The notes beneath the pieces were generated by a model, which worked only from the letters and a program-made list of their open reading frames with translations, was not told where the DNA came from and searched no databases. From Cymbidium sinense (Eukaryota; Streptophyta; Magnoliopsida; Asparagales; Orchidaceae), in NCBI GenBank assembly GCA_021442155.1, contig CM038215.1:212468982-212532981 (forward strand): a stretch of DNA of 64,000 nucleotides, given 5' to 3'. Below, one piece after another: positions 36,330 through 46,844 of this stretch; the stretch's first letter is position 1, and every line of letters begins with the position of its first letter. Both the position numbers and the translations under genes were made by a program.

Positions 36330-37300
36330 ATTTGAAATGGCTCACAAAAGTTTGTTCACTTTCCCCACAACATGGACTGGCTTGATCAGCCAATTTCCCA
36401 GTGGATCATGCCCACCTTATCCATTTCAACAGGGATTTGAGGGAGGATGATCTATGTGAGGGCACTCATAACTTTAGTAGACCGTGGTCGTAAGTCGGAC
36501 ATCGATGACCTACCTTGATTTGACATCTTCTCATTAAAGAGGAAAGAAATGGCAGTCCCACCGACTTCAATAGTGACATTGACAGCACCTACACGTCCCA
36601 TAGTTTCCCGTGCTACCCCAGTAAGGGCTAGCACCCACTCTTTGGCACTCTCTAAGGGTAAGGCTCCTCTGATTCCAGAGATTGCCTCCCCAACTTTGAG
36701 TTGGGTCTAGCTTCTTACTCCATCTTACAACAGAGAAATAAAAAATTGCATGATCAAAATCATACAATTGGGATATGGAGCGCATGCTGCTGTAGTAGAG
36801 GAGGTACTTACTGATCACCCCACACATAACCTCCATCTGGGTTAGACAAAGAGGATGCTAGAATATTCATCACCTCCACCGTGGTTCAACATACCCCTTG
36901 TGAGGGAGGTCATATGGCCTCCACGCCTTTTGCCAGTTGGCGAATCTTATGAACATTCAAAGTCTGGAGCTCAATCTGATTTGAGATCCATCATCCTCCG
37001 CAGCATGGGGAAACATATTTGATAGAAGAGGGCCAGAGAGGCCCTATAGCTCACATCACTAGGGAGAGGGAGGTTCGCCGCAGGCTTTTGCATTGATTTT
37101 CTAGCTCGACGTGCATCTCACCATACAGATAACATCTACTTACTGGACCATCATGGAGGATAGCTCCATTAATAGAGAGTCGATGGTGTCTCCACCACAC
37201 TCTACCCCATCCACCATCACCGCTCATGTCACAAGATTCTCCATTCACAAAAGGCCATGAAGGCCATATCGGAAGCTGCACGTGGTGATCCGCTATGGCC
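36330..37300 (+). pseudogene. ORF1-like remnant of Element 2
   Basis: Starts just after the hairpin array with a reading MAHKSLFTFP, the counterpart of the FVFTFPHGM start region of the Element 1 ORF1-like gene. DNA similarity continues patchily, for example 'gagggcactcat' and 'agtttcccgtgctacccca'. Frames are broken from the first 40 codons on. Minus-strand openings of 60-89 codons here are shadows. No domain is recognised. Confidence 0.45.
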
Positions 37301-38029
37301 AAGGGATCCTACTACACCATCTACTTATGGCGAGCTCTCTCACTGACCTTCTACCCCTAGTGGTGGTGCGAGAGAGTGGTGACCAAGCATAGTGGTTCCC
37401 TTCACCAACTCCACCACCATACATGAGATGGTAGTATTGAGGTAGCAGATGATAGTACAAAGATGATAGAGGAACATCCTAGGAATGTCACCCCTTTCAT
37501 AGCTAGTGATAGTGAGTGTCTTCTAGTGAGTACATCCTCATATGATTGACTCTCCAATGACGAGGTTTGGTGCCTCTGCATGTGATCATCACCCAAAAAA
37601 ATCATTTTGATTGGATCATTCTCTGAAAGATAGTAGCACATTATCAAAAGAAGAAGGAGATCGAGGTATGATTGGTCGATGAGAGAAGGTTAGCTTGATC
37701 CCAATGAAGATGATTTATTGGGAGACTCTGATTTATATGGTGATACCTGAGGATCTCTCCTCGGAGCAACAAGCCATGGAAGGTGATGAGGTTGATGGAA
37801 GACCAATCACCAACACTGACACTTAAAGTAAAAGATGAAAGATAGATAGATGGGAAGAGGCTTGAGGACTTGTTAGAAGTTTAGTAAAAATAAGCCCCGA
37901 GTTCATCCTACTACATTAGTCGAAAGTTAGTGCATGTCTTGGACCCGCCAAGACTTTACCTCCCATTGAGCAAGATAAACTAGTAGCATAGGAAGGTAGT
38001 GAAAGTACCTCCATAGAAAAGACATATCC
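37301..38029 (+). other. Degenerate region between ORF1-like and gag of Element 2
   Basis: No product recognised; corresponds to 19481-20629 of Element 1. It contains 'gcatgtcttggacccgcc' near 37933 and other blocks shared with the mirror copy, then runs into gag. Confidence 0.45.
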
Positions 38030-39060
38030 ATGGTTGAGATGCAAGTGAAGAAAGTGTTGGCTCAAGCTCGGGCATCGGTTCTAAAGGGTAGACCATACCC
38101 GGAGGAATTCTATGCAATCCAATATCCCAAGGGTTTCATGCCACCTTCCTTCAAAAGCTTTGATGGTAGTGAAACCAAGATACATACACTTGGCTTTGTA
38201 ATGCTGGTAGTGAACTTTGTTTTCCTCTCATTAGTACCTAGAGATTGCTTTTGATTGGTATGCAACTTCAACAGTTCAAGAAAGATATTTTGAGTTAGAC
38301 CAACTCTTTATCAAGAGGTTTGTTCCAAAGGGTATAGTGTGATCTCATAGCACAACAATACCGTGAGTCCCTTGTTGACTATATTCTTTGATGGTAACCG
38401 TATGAAATGTGAGCCAAGCTATCTGAAAACATGCCATTGAGATTCTTCTAAAGAATATCCATGGCCCGCCATGCTTAAGGGCTTCACTATCAAAATATTT
38501 GAGAAGCTAATCAACAAGCTAGTCTACAAGGTGAGGCCAAATAGTTGCCTTTTCAAGACCAATTGCCTAAAGCAAAGCCATAAAAGGTCTATGAGAAGAA
38601 GCCAACAAGATAATGGTAGATAAGGGGAAGAACCAGCTAGAGATCGAGAGACCACAACCTCGAGCCTCTCGCTTCCACCTCCTTTACCACCACCTAGCCT
38701 CTATAGTAGCCTCCATGACTAGCACCATTGCCTCCTTAGCCATACCACCACCGAAGCACACATACCACCGCTGTAAATAGTCCACCTACTCTTTTAGATA
38801 AGTTAACAAACCTTATTCATTTAAGAGGAGGTAATCGGAAGATCTTTAAGAATCTCTTAAAGAAGCTTGATTTTCACTACCCGCCTAGAGACGGAGAAAA
38901 TAGGCAAAAGTCATGATCCAACTTTCCCCTACCACCATAGGCCATGTTTGGAGGATTGCTTCACATTCAAGGATTGGCTTGAACATCAAGATGAGTGTTG
39001 TATTTATCCCAAAGGAATACCTTGTGGATAACCATCTCCATTAGGGTAATCCTTGGGGAT
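38030..39060 (+). pseudogene. Gag remnant of Element 2
   Basis: Opens with a 74-codon frame containing KVLAQARASVLKGRPYPEEF and PKGFMPPSFKSFDGSE, which is the conserved start of gag in Tat-type elements. Later pieces in other frames are NRMKCEPSYL (about 38397-38427), PAMLKGFTIKIFEKLINKLV (about 38467-38527) and NSCLFKTNCLKQ (about 38543-38578). A worn His/Cys segment near 38940 corresponds to HMLGHILEDC of Element 1. Frameshifts begin right after FKSFDGSE. Gag would have assembled the particle; this copy cannot. Confidence 0.78.
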
Positions 39061-39379
39061 ACATGTGATCCTTCCAAAACCAAAGAAGGTTGGGATATCT
39101 TTATCCAAAACCTCTAAAAGATCATCTAAGATCAAGAAGCTTTCCTGTGCCGAGTCACCAAACCTCCAACATCAAGAAGTTTGCAAGTGCCAACTGGAAA
39201 GGGGAGCTCAACAAGAACCAATAGCAACATCATGTGCCCAAGATAGCTTAGCAACCACAAAAGTCCAGCCTCACACCAGCCTTCACATCGGACTCTTACT
39301 GCTAGCTCTTCTTCTTTTAGTAAAACTTTTGTATCGGCAGATAAGGGCAACAAATACCTTACCCACTCACTTTACTTGA

Positions 39380-39640
39380 TTTCTACTTTGTACCTCCAAA
39401 CAAATCCAAGAAATTGAAGAATAAAGCTAGCTTGAATTACATCTGTGTCACTTCTGATGGGTTGTCTACTTCTATTCTTAATGATAACTCTTCAAGTCAA
39501 AATAACTATAATAATTCCAATCTTCCTCTTTCTGATTCAAAGTTGGACTTTCTGACTCTAAATACTATTGGTTCACCTCTTGAAATAGACATGGAATCAT
39601 TCGATTCTGAGGGTCCCATAGAAGAAGTGAGCTGATGTGT
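39380..39640 (+). pseudogene. Gag-protease spacer polypeptide of Element 2
   Basis: A 73-codon Ser/Asn-rich acidic frame (KNKASLNYICVTSDGLSTSI, then LPLSDSKLDFLTLNTIGSPL) homologous to 17795-18139. The two copies differ mainly by substitutions that keep the composition. It is followed by a VTL/NLRSGKV-like decayed stretch at 39680-39720 before protease. Confidence 0.6.
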
Positions 39641-39794
39641 GAACCTTCCATTACCTTGCCACAAGAGATCACCAAAGTCAACCTCCGTAGTGGCAAGGTT
39701 CTACCCCCCAAGGGCAGCACCTCAAGATAGAGGAAAATAAGTCATTGGTACAAAGGATTAAGAAGCCCCGCCACATGATGCTCTACCCTTAGAT

Positions 39795-40440
39795 ATGCTT
39801 ATGGAGGATCAGCCTAAGGTGGACTATAATGTCCTCTTTCATCTAAAAAAGTTATCATCTAAGCTAAGCATATACGATGCCCTTGTCTTATCTAAAGAGA
39901 TGAGGGAATCACTAATCAAGGCTATCCTTGATCCTGAGATATGCTTAGCTCAATTGACAGGTGAGGAGGCACATTACAAAAAGAAGCTGGGATCACCTTC
40001 ACAGATGAAGACCTTCTTCTGGGGACTTGGAGCACAACCGCCCTTCACAAGTGACATGGACAAGTTGACTTGCCGAGTTCTCATGATCCGTGCATTGGTA
40101 AACATTATGAGTCTAAAGACCCTTGCCTATTTGAGGATCAACATCTCCACACTCTGAGGAGATCGATGATGTTGAGAGGATTCAATGAACAAGGTGAGTG
40201 GGCTTTAGGTTCCATAGTGCTACCTTTGGAGATAGGTGACTGGAAGACTGAAGCAAAGTTTTACATCATTGATTCGAATACTTCATTCACTGCTTTGCTT
40301 GGTAGGCCTTGGATACATTAGAATAAGATATTTCCATCCTCCCTCCATCAGTGCATCAAGTTTAGAAAAGATGGGATTGAATACCATGTCAATGGAGATG
40401 AAAAGCCATTTTCAGTTAGAGAGGTTGAGATTTATGAGGA
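39795..40440 (+). pseudogene. Protease remnant of Element 2
   Basis: A 120-codon frame includes KVDYNVLFHLKKLSSKLSIY and ALVLSKEMRESLIKAILDP, the conserved lead-in to protease in Tat-type polyproteins. The active-site region reads CRVLMIRALVNIMSLKTLAY. The Asp-x-Gly triad is lost, where Element 1 still reads MDLGA. In the next frame (40158-40321) come MMLRGFNEQGEWALGSIVLP, then KFYIIDSNTSFTALLGRPWI, the standard end of the fold. It is followed by LHQCIKFRKDGIEYHVNGDE and EVEIYEDATYYLPQNT. One frameshift and a lost catalytic motif make it inactive. Confidence 0.82.
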
Positions 40441-41400
40441 TGCGACCTACTATCTTCCTCAAAACACCCTTTCTTGTGAACTTGGACAAAATTCAAATTC
40501 AAAAGCAAAAGAAAAAGAAAATGAAGAAAAAAAATAAAGAAAAAGAAAAGAAAAATGGAAATCCAAGTGAACAAGAAAGGGGAAATGAGGAAGAAATAGA
40601 TCTGCATATTACATTCCACATAGAGTTCATTCCAACATATGGACATGTGGGTAGATGGCTCAACCTCCACCGTGCAGAGGTAGAAACAGAGGTAGTTCCA
40701 AAGATGGAAGACCCTCTGGTTGGCCATCAGCCAATAGAGGTCATGTTCTAGTTCATAGGAGTACCCCTACTATTCACATAGATTTGGAATCTAGCTTGGA
40801 GGATGAGTCTAATGTGATTAGTATACCAGCCAACCCCTCTTAGCAGGTTCCATTGGAGGTGACTTTCAATCAAGATAGAGAAAAGACTAGGACTCTAGAC
40901 AAAGCAAAGTATTTGAATCAAGTTTATGTGAAACTATTAGGCTAGAACCTTAGCTCTAACCTCACTTACATCTCAAAGTTGAAGGTTTAGTAGTTAAGAA
41001 GTCCCTAAGTCTTCTGATATGAAGTCAAGAGATTCTTTTGGGATCATCATCCTCAAGTCTTGAAGTTGATGTAGAACTTGAGGAGGATACATTTAAAGAA
41101 TTAATGGAATTACCATTTGACTTTTACTCACCTTGTGTTCATAATCTTATACAGAAAAGTTTAGTTCCTCATACATGGTCCAAGCACAGTTAGAGTACTT
41201 TGAAAAGCTATGGAATAATACATGCAGGGAAGCACAATCAAGAGCAGGACTAGGATTTGGTACAGTGGGTCCAGTCGATGATGATGATTACTGCTTAGTT
41301 GTTACCAATCATTTGGAGTCTGATAGATTCTTTCACACAACACCAACTCTTATGAGAATGTGTGTTTAGAAATCTCAGATGATCTAGATGATCTCCAAAT
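40441..41400 (+). other. Charged linker between protease and RT, Element 2
   Basis: 40480-40600 encodes a Lys/Glu-rich stretch (KEKENEEKNKEKEKKNGNPS in one frame) from near-pure A/G sequence, then FHIEFIPTYGHVGRW (40613-40660) and DGRPSGWPSANRGHV-like readings. Element 1 has the same linker as the pyrimidine strand at 17035-17100. No domain is known; the low-complexity DNA may have expanded by slippage. The 41040-41200 part (ELEEDTFKELMELPFDFYSP) leads into RT. Confidence 0.5.
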
Positions 41401-41419
41401 CAAAGAGGCACCACCAATT

Positions 41420-42660
41420 TGAAGAGGAGATTCATTCAAATAACAAGCTTAAAGAAATCAACCGAGAAGAAAATCCATGCACATACATCGCTCATTATTG
41501 AATGAAGAAGAAACCAATGACTTAGTTAGGCTATTGACTAAGTTTAAAGACTACTTCATGGAGTTATGAAGAGATGCCCAGATTATCTCCTGACTTAGCA
41601 GTCCACAAGCTAGCAATAGATCCTAACACTACCCCTATTAAGCAAGCTCCTAGACGCATGCGATTAGAAATCTAACAATAGGTCATTTTTGAAGCCAAAA
41701 AATTGATCGATGCTGGTTTCATCGGAAAAAAATATCCTACTTAGCTAGTGTCATCCTTAAGAAGAAGAATGGCCAAATTCCATTTCATCAATTTTAGGGA
41801 CTTAAACAAGGCATGTCCTAAGGATGAGTTTCCTTCCTATACTAGAATTAATGGTGGACGCCTCATCTCATATAATTTTCTTTCATGGATGGGTCATCCG
41901 CTATAACCAAATCAAGATATCTCCCAAGATGAAAGAAACACTACTTTCCAACCTCAATCAATCTTCATTATAGGGTCATGCCTTTCAACCTTAAAATGGT
42001 GCTACATAAATGCTATGACTCGATCTTCAATGAACTCATCCATCATCGTTGAGTGCTATGTTGATGATCTAGTAGTCAAGAGAGAAAAGGAAGACCATCT
42101 CTTTAACTTGAGAGTTTTCAAATGGTTAAGACAATATAACCTCAAAATGAATCCTAAGTGTGCATTCGTGATTTTAGGAAAATTCCTTGGGTTTGTTGTT
42201 CAAATCGAGGAATAGAAATAGATCTGAAAAGATCAAAGCTATCTTAAAAATGCCACCTCCTAAGAGTTTAACTCAACTCAGATCCTTTCAAGGATGGTCG
42301 CATATCTAAGATGCTTTATTTCCAACCTATCGGGAGATGCAAGCCATTCTCAACACTTGTCAAAAGGATGCCAAGTTCAAGTGGATGATAAGTGCCAAGA
42401 TGCCTTTGACATCAAGCAATATGGTGAAGTCGCCAGCTTCTAGCCTATCCCGGGGCCACTCATCTACACTACATTGGATGACTCTCTCGGCGCTATATTG
42501 GCCCAAGCCAACAATAAAGGGAAAGAGAGCGCTCTCTACTACCTCAGCTGTCATCTGATTCCTGCTGAAGTGAACTATCCACATATTGAAAAGCATTGCC
42601 TAGCTTTGATCTTTGCCTCTTAGAAGCTATGACACTACATGCTTTCTCATAAGGTGAACT
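41420..42660 (+). pseudogene. Reverse transcriptase and gypsy RNase H remnant of Element 2
   Basis: RT start pieces: SPDLAVHKLAIDPNTTPIKQ (about 41588-41645) and KLIDAGFI (about 41700-41725). Then come FRDLNKACPKDEFP (about 41797-41835) and the catalytic box ECYVDDLVVK (about 42053-42080), with thumb NLKMNPKCAFVILGKFLGF (about 42140-42193). The gypsy RNase H follows with DDSLGAILAQANNKGKESAL (about 42478-42535) and YYLSCHLIPAEVNYPHIEKH (about 42538-42597). The enzyme would copy element RNA into cDNA. Multiple stops and indels separate the pieces, though the YVDD box itself is intact. Confidence 0.85.
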
Positions 42661-42884
42661 TGATCTCCATAACAAATCCATTGTAGTACCTCATGACATG
42701 GCCAATGCTATCCGGACATTTTGCATGATGGTCCATGATTCTCATAGTTTGATATCACATTCACCTCCGGTAAAAAGGATAGTAACTAGCAGATTTCTAG
42801 CAAGACACCCACTTCCCGCCGATTCTCGCTTAGTGATGATCTCCCGATGAACAAATCATGAACTTAGGGAGGTTACAACCACCC

Positions 42885-43260
42885 ATGGGAGATGTATTTT
42901 GATGGTGCGCCTTCTTTTCACAAAGGGGAAGCACCACGATCTATTCTTGAAAGGTGGGAAGAATAGTTCTCTAACTCTGCATCACGATGTGATGAGATTC
43001 TCATACTATCTTTCCAACCCTTGCACCAACAATGAAGTCGAGTATGAGGCTTTGATTATCCGAGTTAGCCATCACTATCGTTGTCAAGAGCATCAACATG
43101 GGGATTCTCTTGGTCATCAACCATTGTCGTCCTACAAGGTTCTCAAACCCAAGCTTCATCATTACTATGAGTATACCATGAAGTTGGCCCAAATTCCCAA
43201 GTCACCATTCACAAGGTTCCCCGAAAGAGAAACGTAGTAGCCTTTGGCCAAACTTGCAAA
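42885..43260 (+). pseudogene. Archaeal-type second RNase H of Element 2
   Basis: Starts EMYFDGAPSFHKGEAPRSIL (about 42893-42952). After a frame change it contains DVMRFSYYLSNPCTNNEVEY (about 42987-43046) and EALII, then KVLKPKLHHYYEYTMKLAQI (about 43136-43195). It occupies the same place as 14405-14700 in Element 1. The first acidic residue (FDG) and the NNEVEYEA block survive, but the intervening glycine-rich strand has been lost by a frameshift. Confidence 0.8.
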
Positions 43261-43360
43261 GAATTGGCATGTCAGGAAGATGAGTCCATTTCAATAAGAT
43301 CCAAAATAGATAAGTCCCATCCCTTATTGATGTTGAAACTCATCAAGACTTTCTCTTGAA

Positions 43361-44470
43361 GGGAGGTTGTCATTTCCAAAATGGACAAGGAGGATTGGTG
43401 GACCATTCATAGATTATTTGAACAACTACCTCAAGAAAAGTCACAAGCCCATCGGTGAAACAGAGCTCTCTCTGCTCGTTGATGGCACCACTATGGCCTT
43501 TGACAAATGTGGTTATTTGTTTGACAAACAAGCTTGTGGCATTATGGCGGTACATTGGTCTATGTAGCACATCAATGATCAGAAGATCAGATAGGATACT
43601 ACTAGCCTTGATGATTACTACATGGATGTAGCTAGGAGATGCCATGTCATGCGGTGTGGTACTCCACCAACCACCCAACATTCTACATCCTAAATTGGAC
43701 TCATGGTCATTCGAGTGTTGGAGTACCAACATTGTGGATTCGATCGATACTTATTCTTCTAAGGGTCATCGATTCATCTTAGGCACCTACTTTTCCAAGT
43801 GGGTCAAAGCCATCCACTCAGAGAGGTCATTTCATGTGCTTTAGTTTTTGAACCATATATATAGGTTGAGGTATGATGAATTATATCGATAATACTACAT
43901 TCAAAGCATGAAGATCAATAGCTTGAAGATATGGTATAGATTGGATACTCCATACTACCAGAGAAAATGGCTTAGTAAACATTCAAAAAACTCTCATCAG
44001 ATGAAGAAGACTCTTGATGACAATAAGCGATTGGAATAAACATTTTGGTTGAAGCCTTGTGGTCACACATACAGAACTCCAACTCATCACCTCATTTTCC
44101 TTAGTGTATGGGTCCAAAAATTTCCTTTTTGAAGTTCAACTCCCATCACTAAGGATAGCATTGGGTAGCAAGATCACTGAGAGAATGCAAAGTTCGGTTA
44201 GAGCTCGAGGTTTGGAGGAAAGTCACCTGAGTGCGAGAGTTGTACAAGGATAAAATGATTCAAGCTCATAATAAGTTGGTTCTCCCTAGGTCTTTATGAG
44301 TAGGAGAACTTGTGTTAGTCTAGAGACAATTTTTTTGCATGAGGCAGTTTTGAACCCAGAGGATGTCATAGAGAAGGCCTACCAAGGAGGATCTTATCCT
44401 TATTGATTGTAAAGGGGAACACGATGCTTCCAATTAATGGGCTTTATCTACAAAAATATTACCCATAAAA
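43361..44470 (+). pseudogene. Integrase remnant of Element 2
   Basis: In order: a linker with EDWWTIHRLFEQLPQEKSQA (about 43390-43450), a poorly kept zinc-binding segment (about 43620-43680), and the core start ECWSTNIV (about 43711-43735). Next come a HTELQLITSFSLVYGSKNFL region (about 44065-44125) with VQLPSLRIALG, and the C-terminal NPEDVIEKAYQGGSYPY (about 44355-44405) and NGLYLQKYY-like end (about 44435-44465). The first catalytic Asp is Asn here too. The stretch carries many stops and is not functional. Confidence 0.82.
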
Positions 44471-46844
44471 TAAATCATGTTTGAAAATAATTATTAATAA
44501 AAGAACAAAATCGGATTACATTCATCAAATCCTCTTTTCATTCGAAGTGTTGTTTGCTTGTCTTGTGAATTGTGATGTGTTTAGGGTAGGTGTAAGAGTC
44601 CCCTACGACATTCTATCCCTTTTTCACAATACAAACACAATCTCCTTATGTTATTAGAATAGGTGTAAGAGAACTCGAGAGGCATCTTATCTCGATTAGC
44701 ATAACTAAGTAGGTGTAAGAGAACCCAAGCGACATCTTTTCTTAGTGGGAATCCTATTTTCCATCCATGACACCATTTCATCAAAATCCCCTAGCATGTT
44801 TAAGGTAGGTGTAAGAGTCCTCTAGAGACATCTTATTCCTTTTAACTCATGCACTACAATAAACATAAATCTTCTATCTTGAGCTATTTTGATGTGGGAG
44901 CAAGCCCCTTGTGGCACTCACTCATTAGCTGCTTTAGGTTGGGTTTAGATGCTACCTTTAGTATGTCACTGATGGTCACTTTTATTTGGATGATGAGTCC
45001 CCACTTTCTTCCTAACTTGACCATTTGCAAACCAATGCACCTTGTTAGTGTGGTACTTCACCACCCTAATAAGCTACCTCATGTTGACTTTATTTAAGAA
45101 GATGTGAGTCCCAGCTTTGAACTAATCGCCATGATCTAACTAGGTTGAGTATATTTTAGGTCTAGGATAAGTCCCCAGGCTCCTTTCCTCTTGACTATTT
45201 GAATGATATAAGTCCCTAGTGGCATTCACTTTAATGCTAGGTCGGATAGCATCTGTTGAGAGAAGACTATCCGTTCGGTTGTTATAGGATGTCAGTCCTC
45301 GAGCTTTCTTCATAGGCTTATTGTTGCAAATTGACGGGCACCTTAGGTTAATTGATGTTCTATCTGACTCACGGTGGATACACCACTCTTGGTAGATGTG
45401 AGTCCCAGCTTTCTCCTTGAGTTGGCCAATATCATTGGATATATGACCATGTCATTCTTCTCGGGTTTTGGATTAAGCCCTTAGCGGCCCATCCCTTGGG
45501 CACTCTATTTGGATCACATCCTTTGTGACCCCATTTAGACACTACGGGTTACTCTTGGATTGGACAATCCCCTTTTTTAGTAACCACCCGTGGTTGGAGA
45601 ATTTTATGCGGATCTGTTCTCCTTTGGTTGATAAATCGATATATGCAGGTTGATATAAGCTCCTCAGTTTGATCCCCAAACTAGGGTCCATAAACAAACT
45701 AAATAAACTAAACAAAATTCTTGTGGATTAGAATTCAAGCCCCAAAGGGCCCTTTTTCCCAAGTAGGCATCTATCTTAGGGGTAGTGACAGCAGAACTCC
45801 CAGGAATTGCGACTACGAGTTGAGATAAGTCCCTGGGTCGATACTCACTCCATAGTCACCCTTAGGTCAGGCTCAATCTATTTTTCATTAAAGGTAGGTT
45901 ACCTTGGTAGTCATTCCACATTGGAAGATGTAAGACTATGGCATGATTATATATAATGGTAGCACTTGGTAGGGTTTGATTTGTTGCCCAAAGCAAGCGA
46001 TCACCCGTGGTCTTTGTAGTGGAAGATGTGAGTTCTCGAGCTTTCTTCCTTCAATTGATCATTAAAAAAAAGGAACTCCTTTGGTGGATAGTTCTCCCCA
46101 TTAGAAGCTACTCTTTTTGGTTCAGTAAATTTGAGATAAGTCTAAGCTGATATAAGCTTCTTCTCAGTGTGATCCATTGCAAACCAATGTAATCCATCAA
46201 AATAAAACTAAAAATGAAATTAATCTTGACTATCTTTGAGTTGATCTAAGTCCCCTGGCATTCACTCAATAATTCGATAGGTTGGGTTCAATCTGTTGCC
46301 CAATAGATTACCCAACGGTCCCTACTTTGGAGGATGTAAGTCTACTATGCTTTCTTCCCAAGCACTGCACCAAAGGCATCCCTTTGGTTGGCTAGTCCTA
46401 TTATGTGTTTAGAACCTCTTTGGATTGGTAAATCGAGTTAGGTCAGGCCTCGTCCTACTGGTGCGGTCCATCCAAACAACAAGGTCCATCTCAAAATTCA
46501 AATCTAAAAATAGAAACAAATTCAACCCTCTTCCCTAGTGGAAATTTCTCCTCAGTGAGACTCAAATCAAATCAAACCTCCATCCCCTTATGGATGACTT
46601 GAGCCTGCTTCCCTAGTGAAGGGTTCACACTCTATTCCTAGTGGATTTCTCCTTCCCTCTCTTATGTCATTGACATAAGTAAGTCACATTGCACTAAGTT
46701 ATGGATTTTATTCTACACATTAGGTTAGGGATAGAATATTTCTATTAGTGCTTGTGATCGATGGGTGTTTTTGATCATTTCGGTTAACACCAATACGTGT
46801 GATGTTCCTTGTTAGTCACACCACACCTATTGGACGCCCTTTGT
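44471..46844 (+). repeat. Repetitive 3' non-coding region of Element 2
   Basis: Mirror of 10226-12914. A short-period part (44585-44840) repeats 'aggtgtaagag...cat' units of about 75-95 bp. A longer-period part (44900-46500) repeats 'gatgtgagtcc' next to 'gctttcttcc' and 'ttgcaaacca', roughly every 150-200 bp. No ORF with recognisable product. A clear polypurine tract directly before the 3' LTR was not seen. Confidence 0.75.

Noticed and set aside
40416..40727. 103-codon minus-strand ORF with a Phe/Leu-rich stretch resembling membrane segments
   Set aside because: It is the antisense of the Lys/Glu-rich linker between protease and RT in Element 2.
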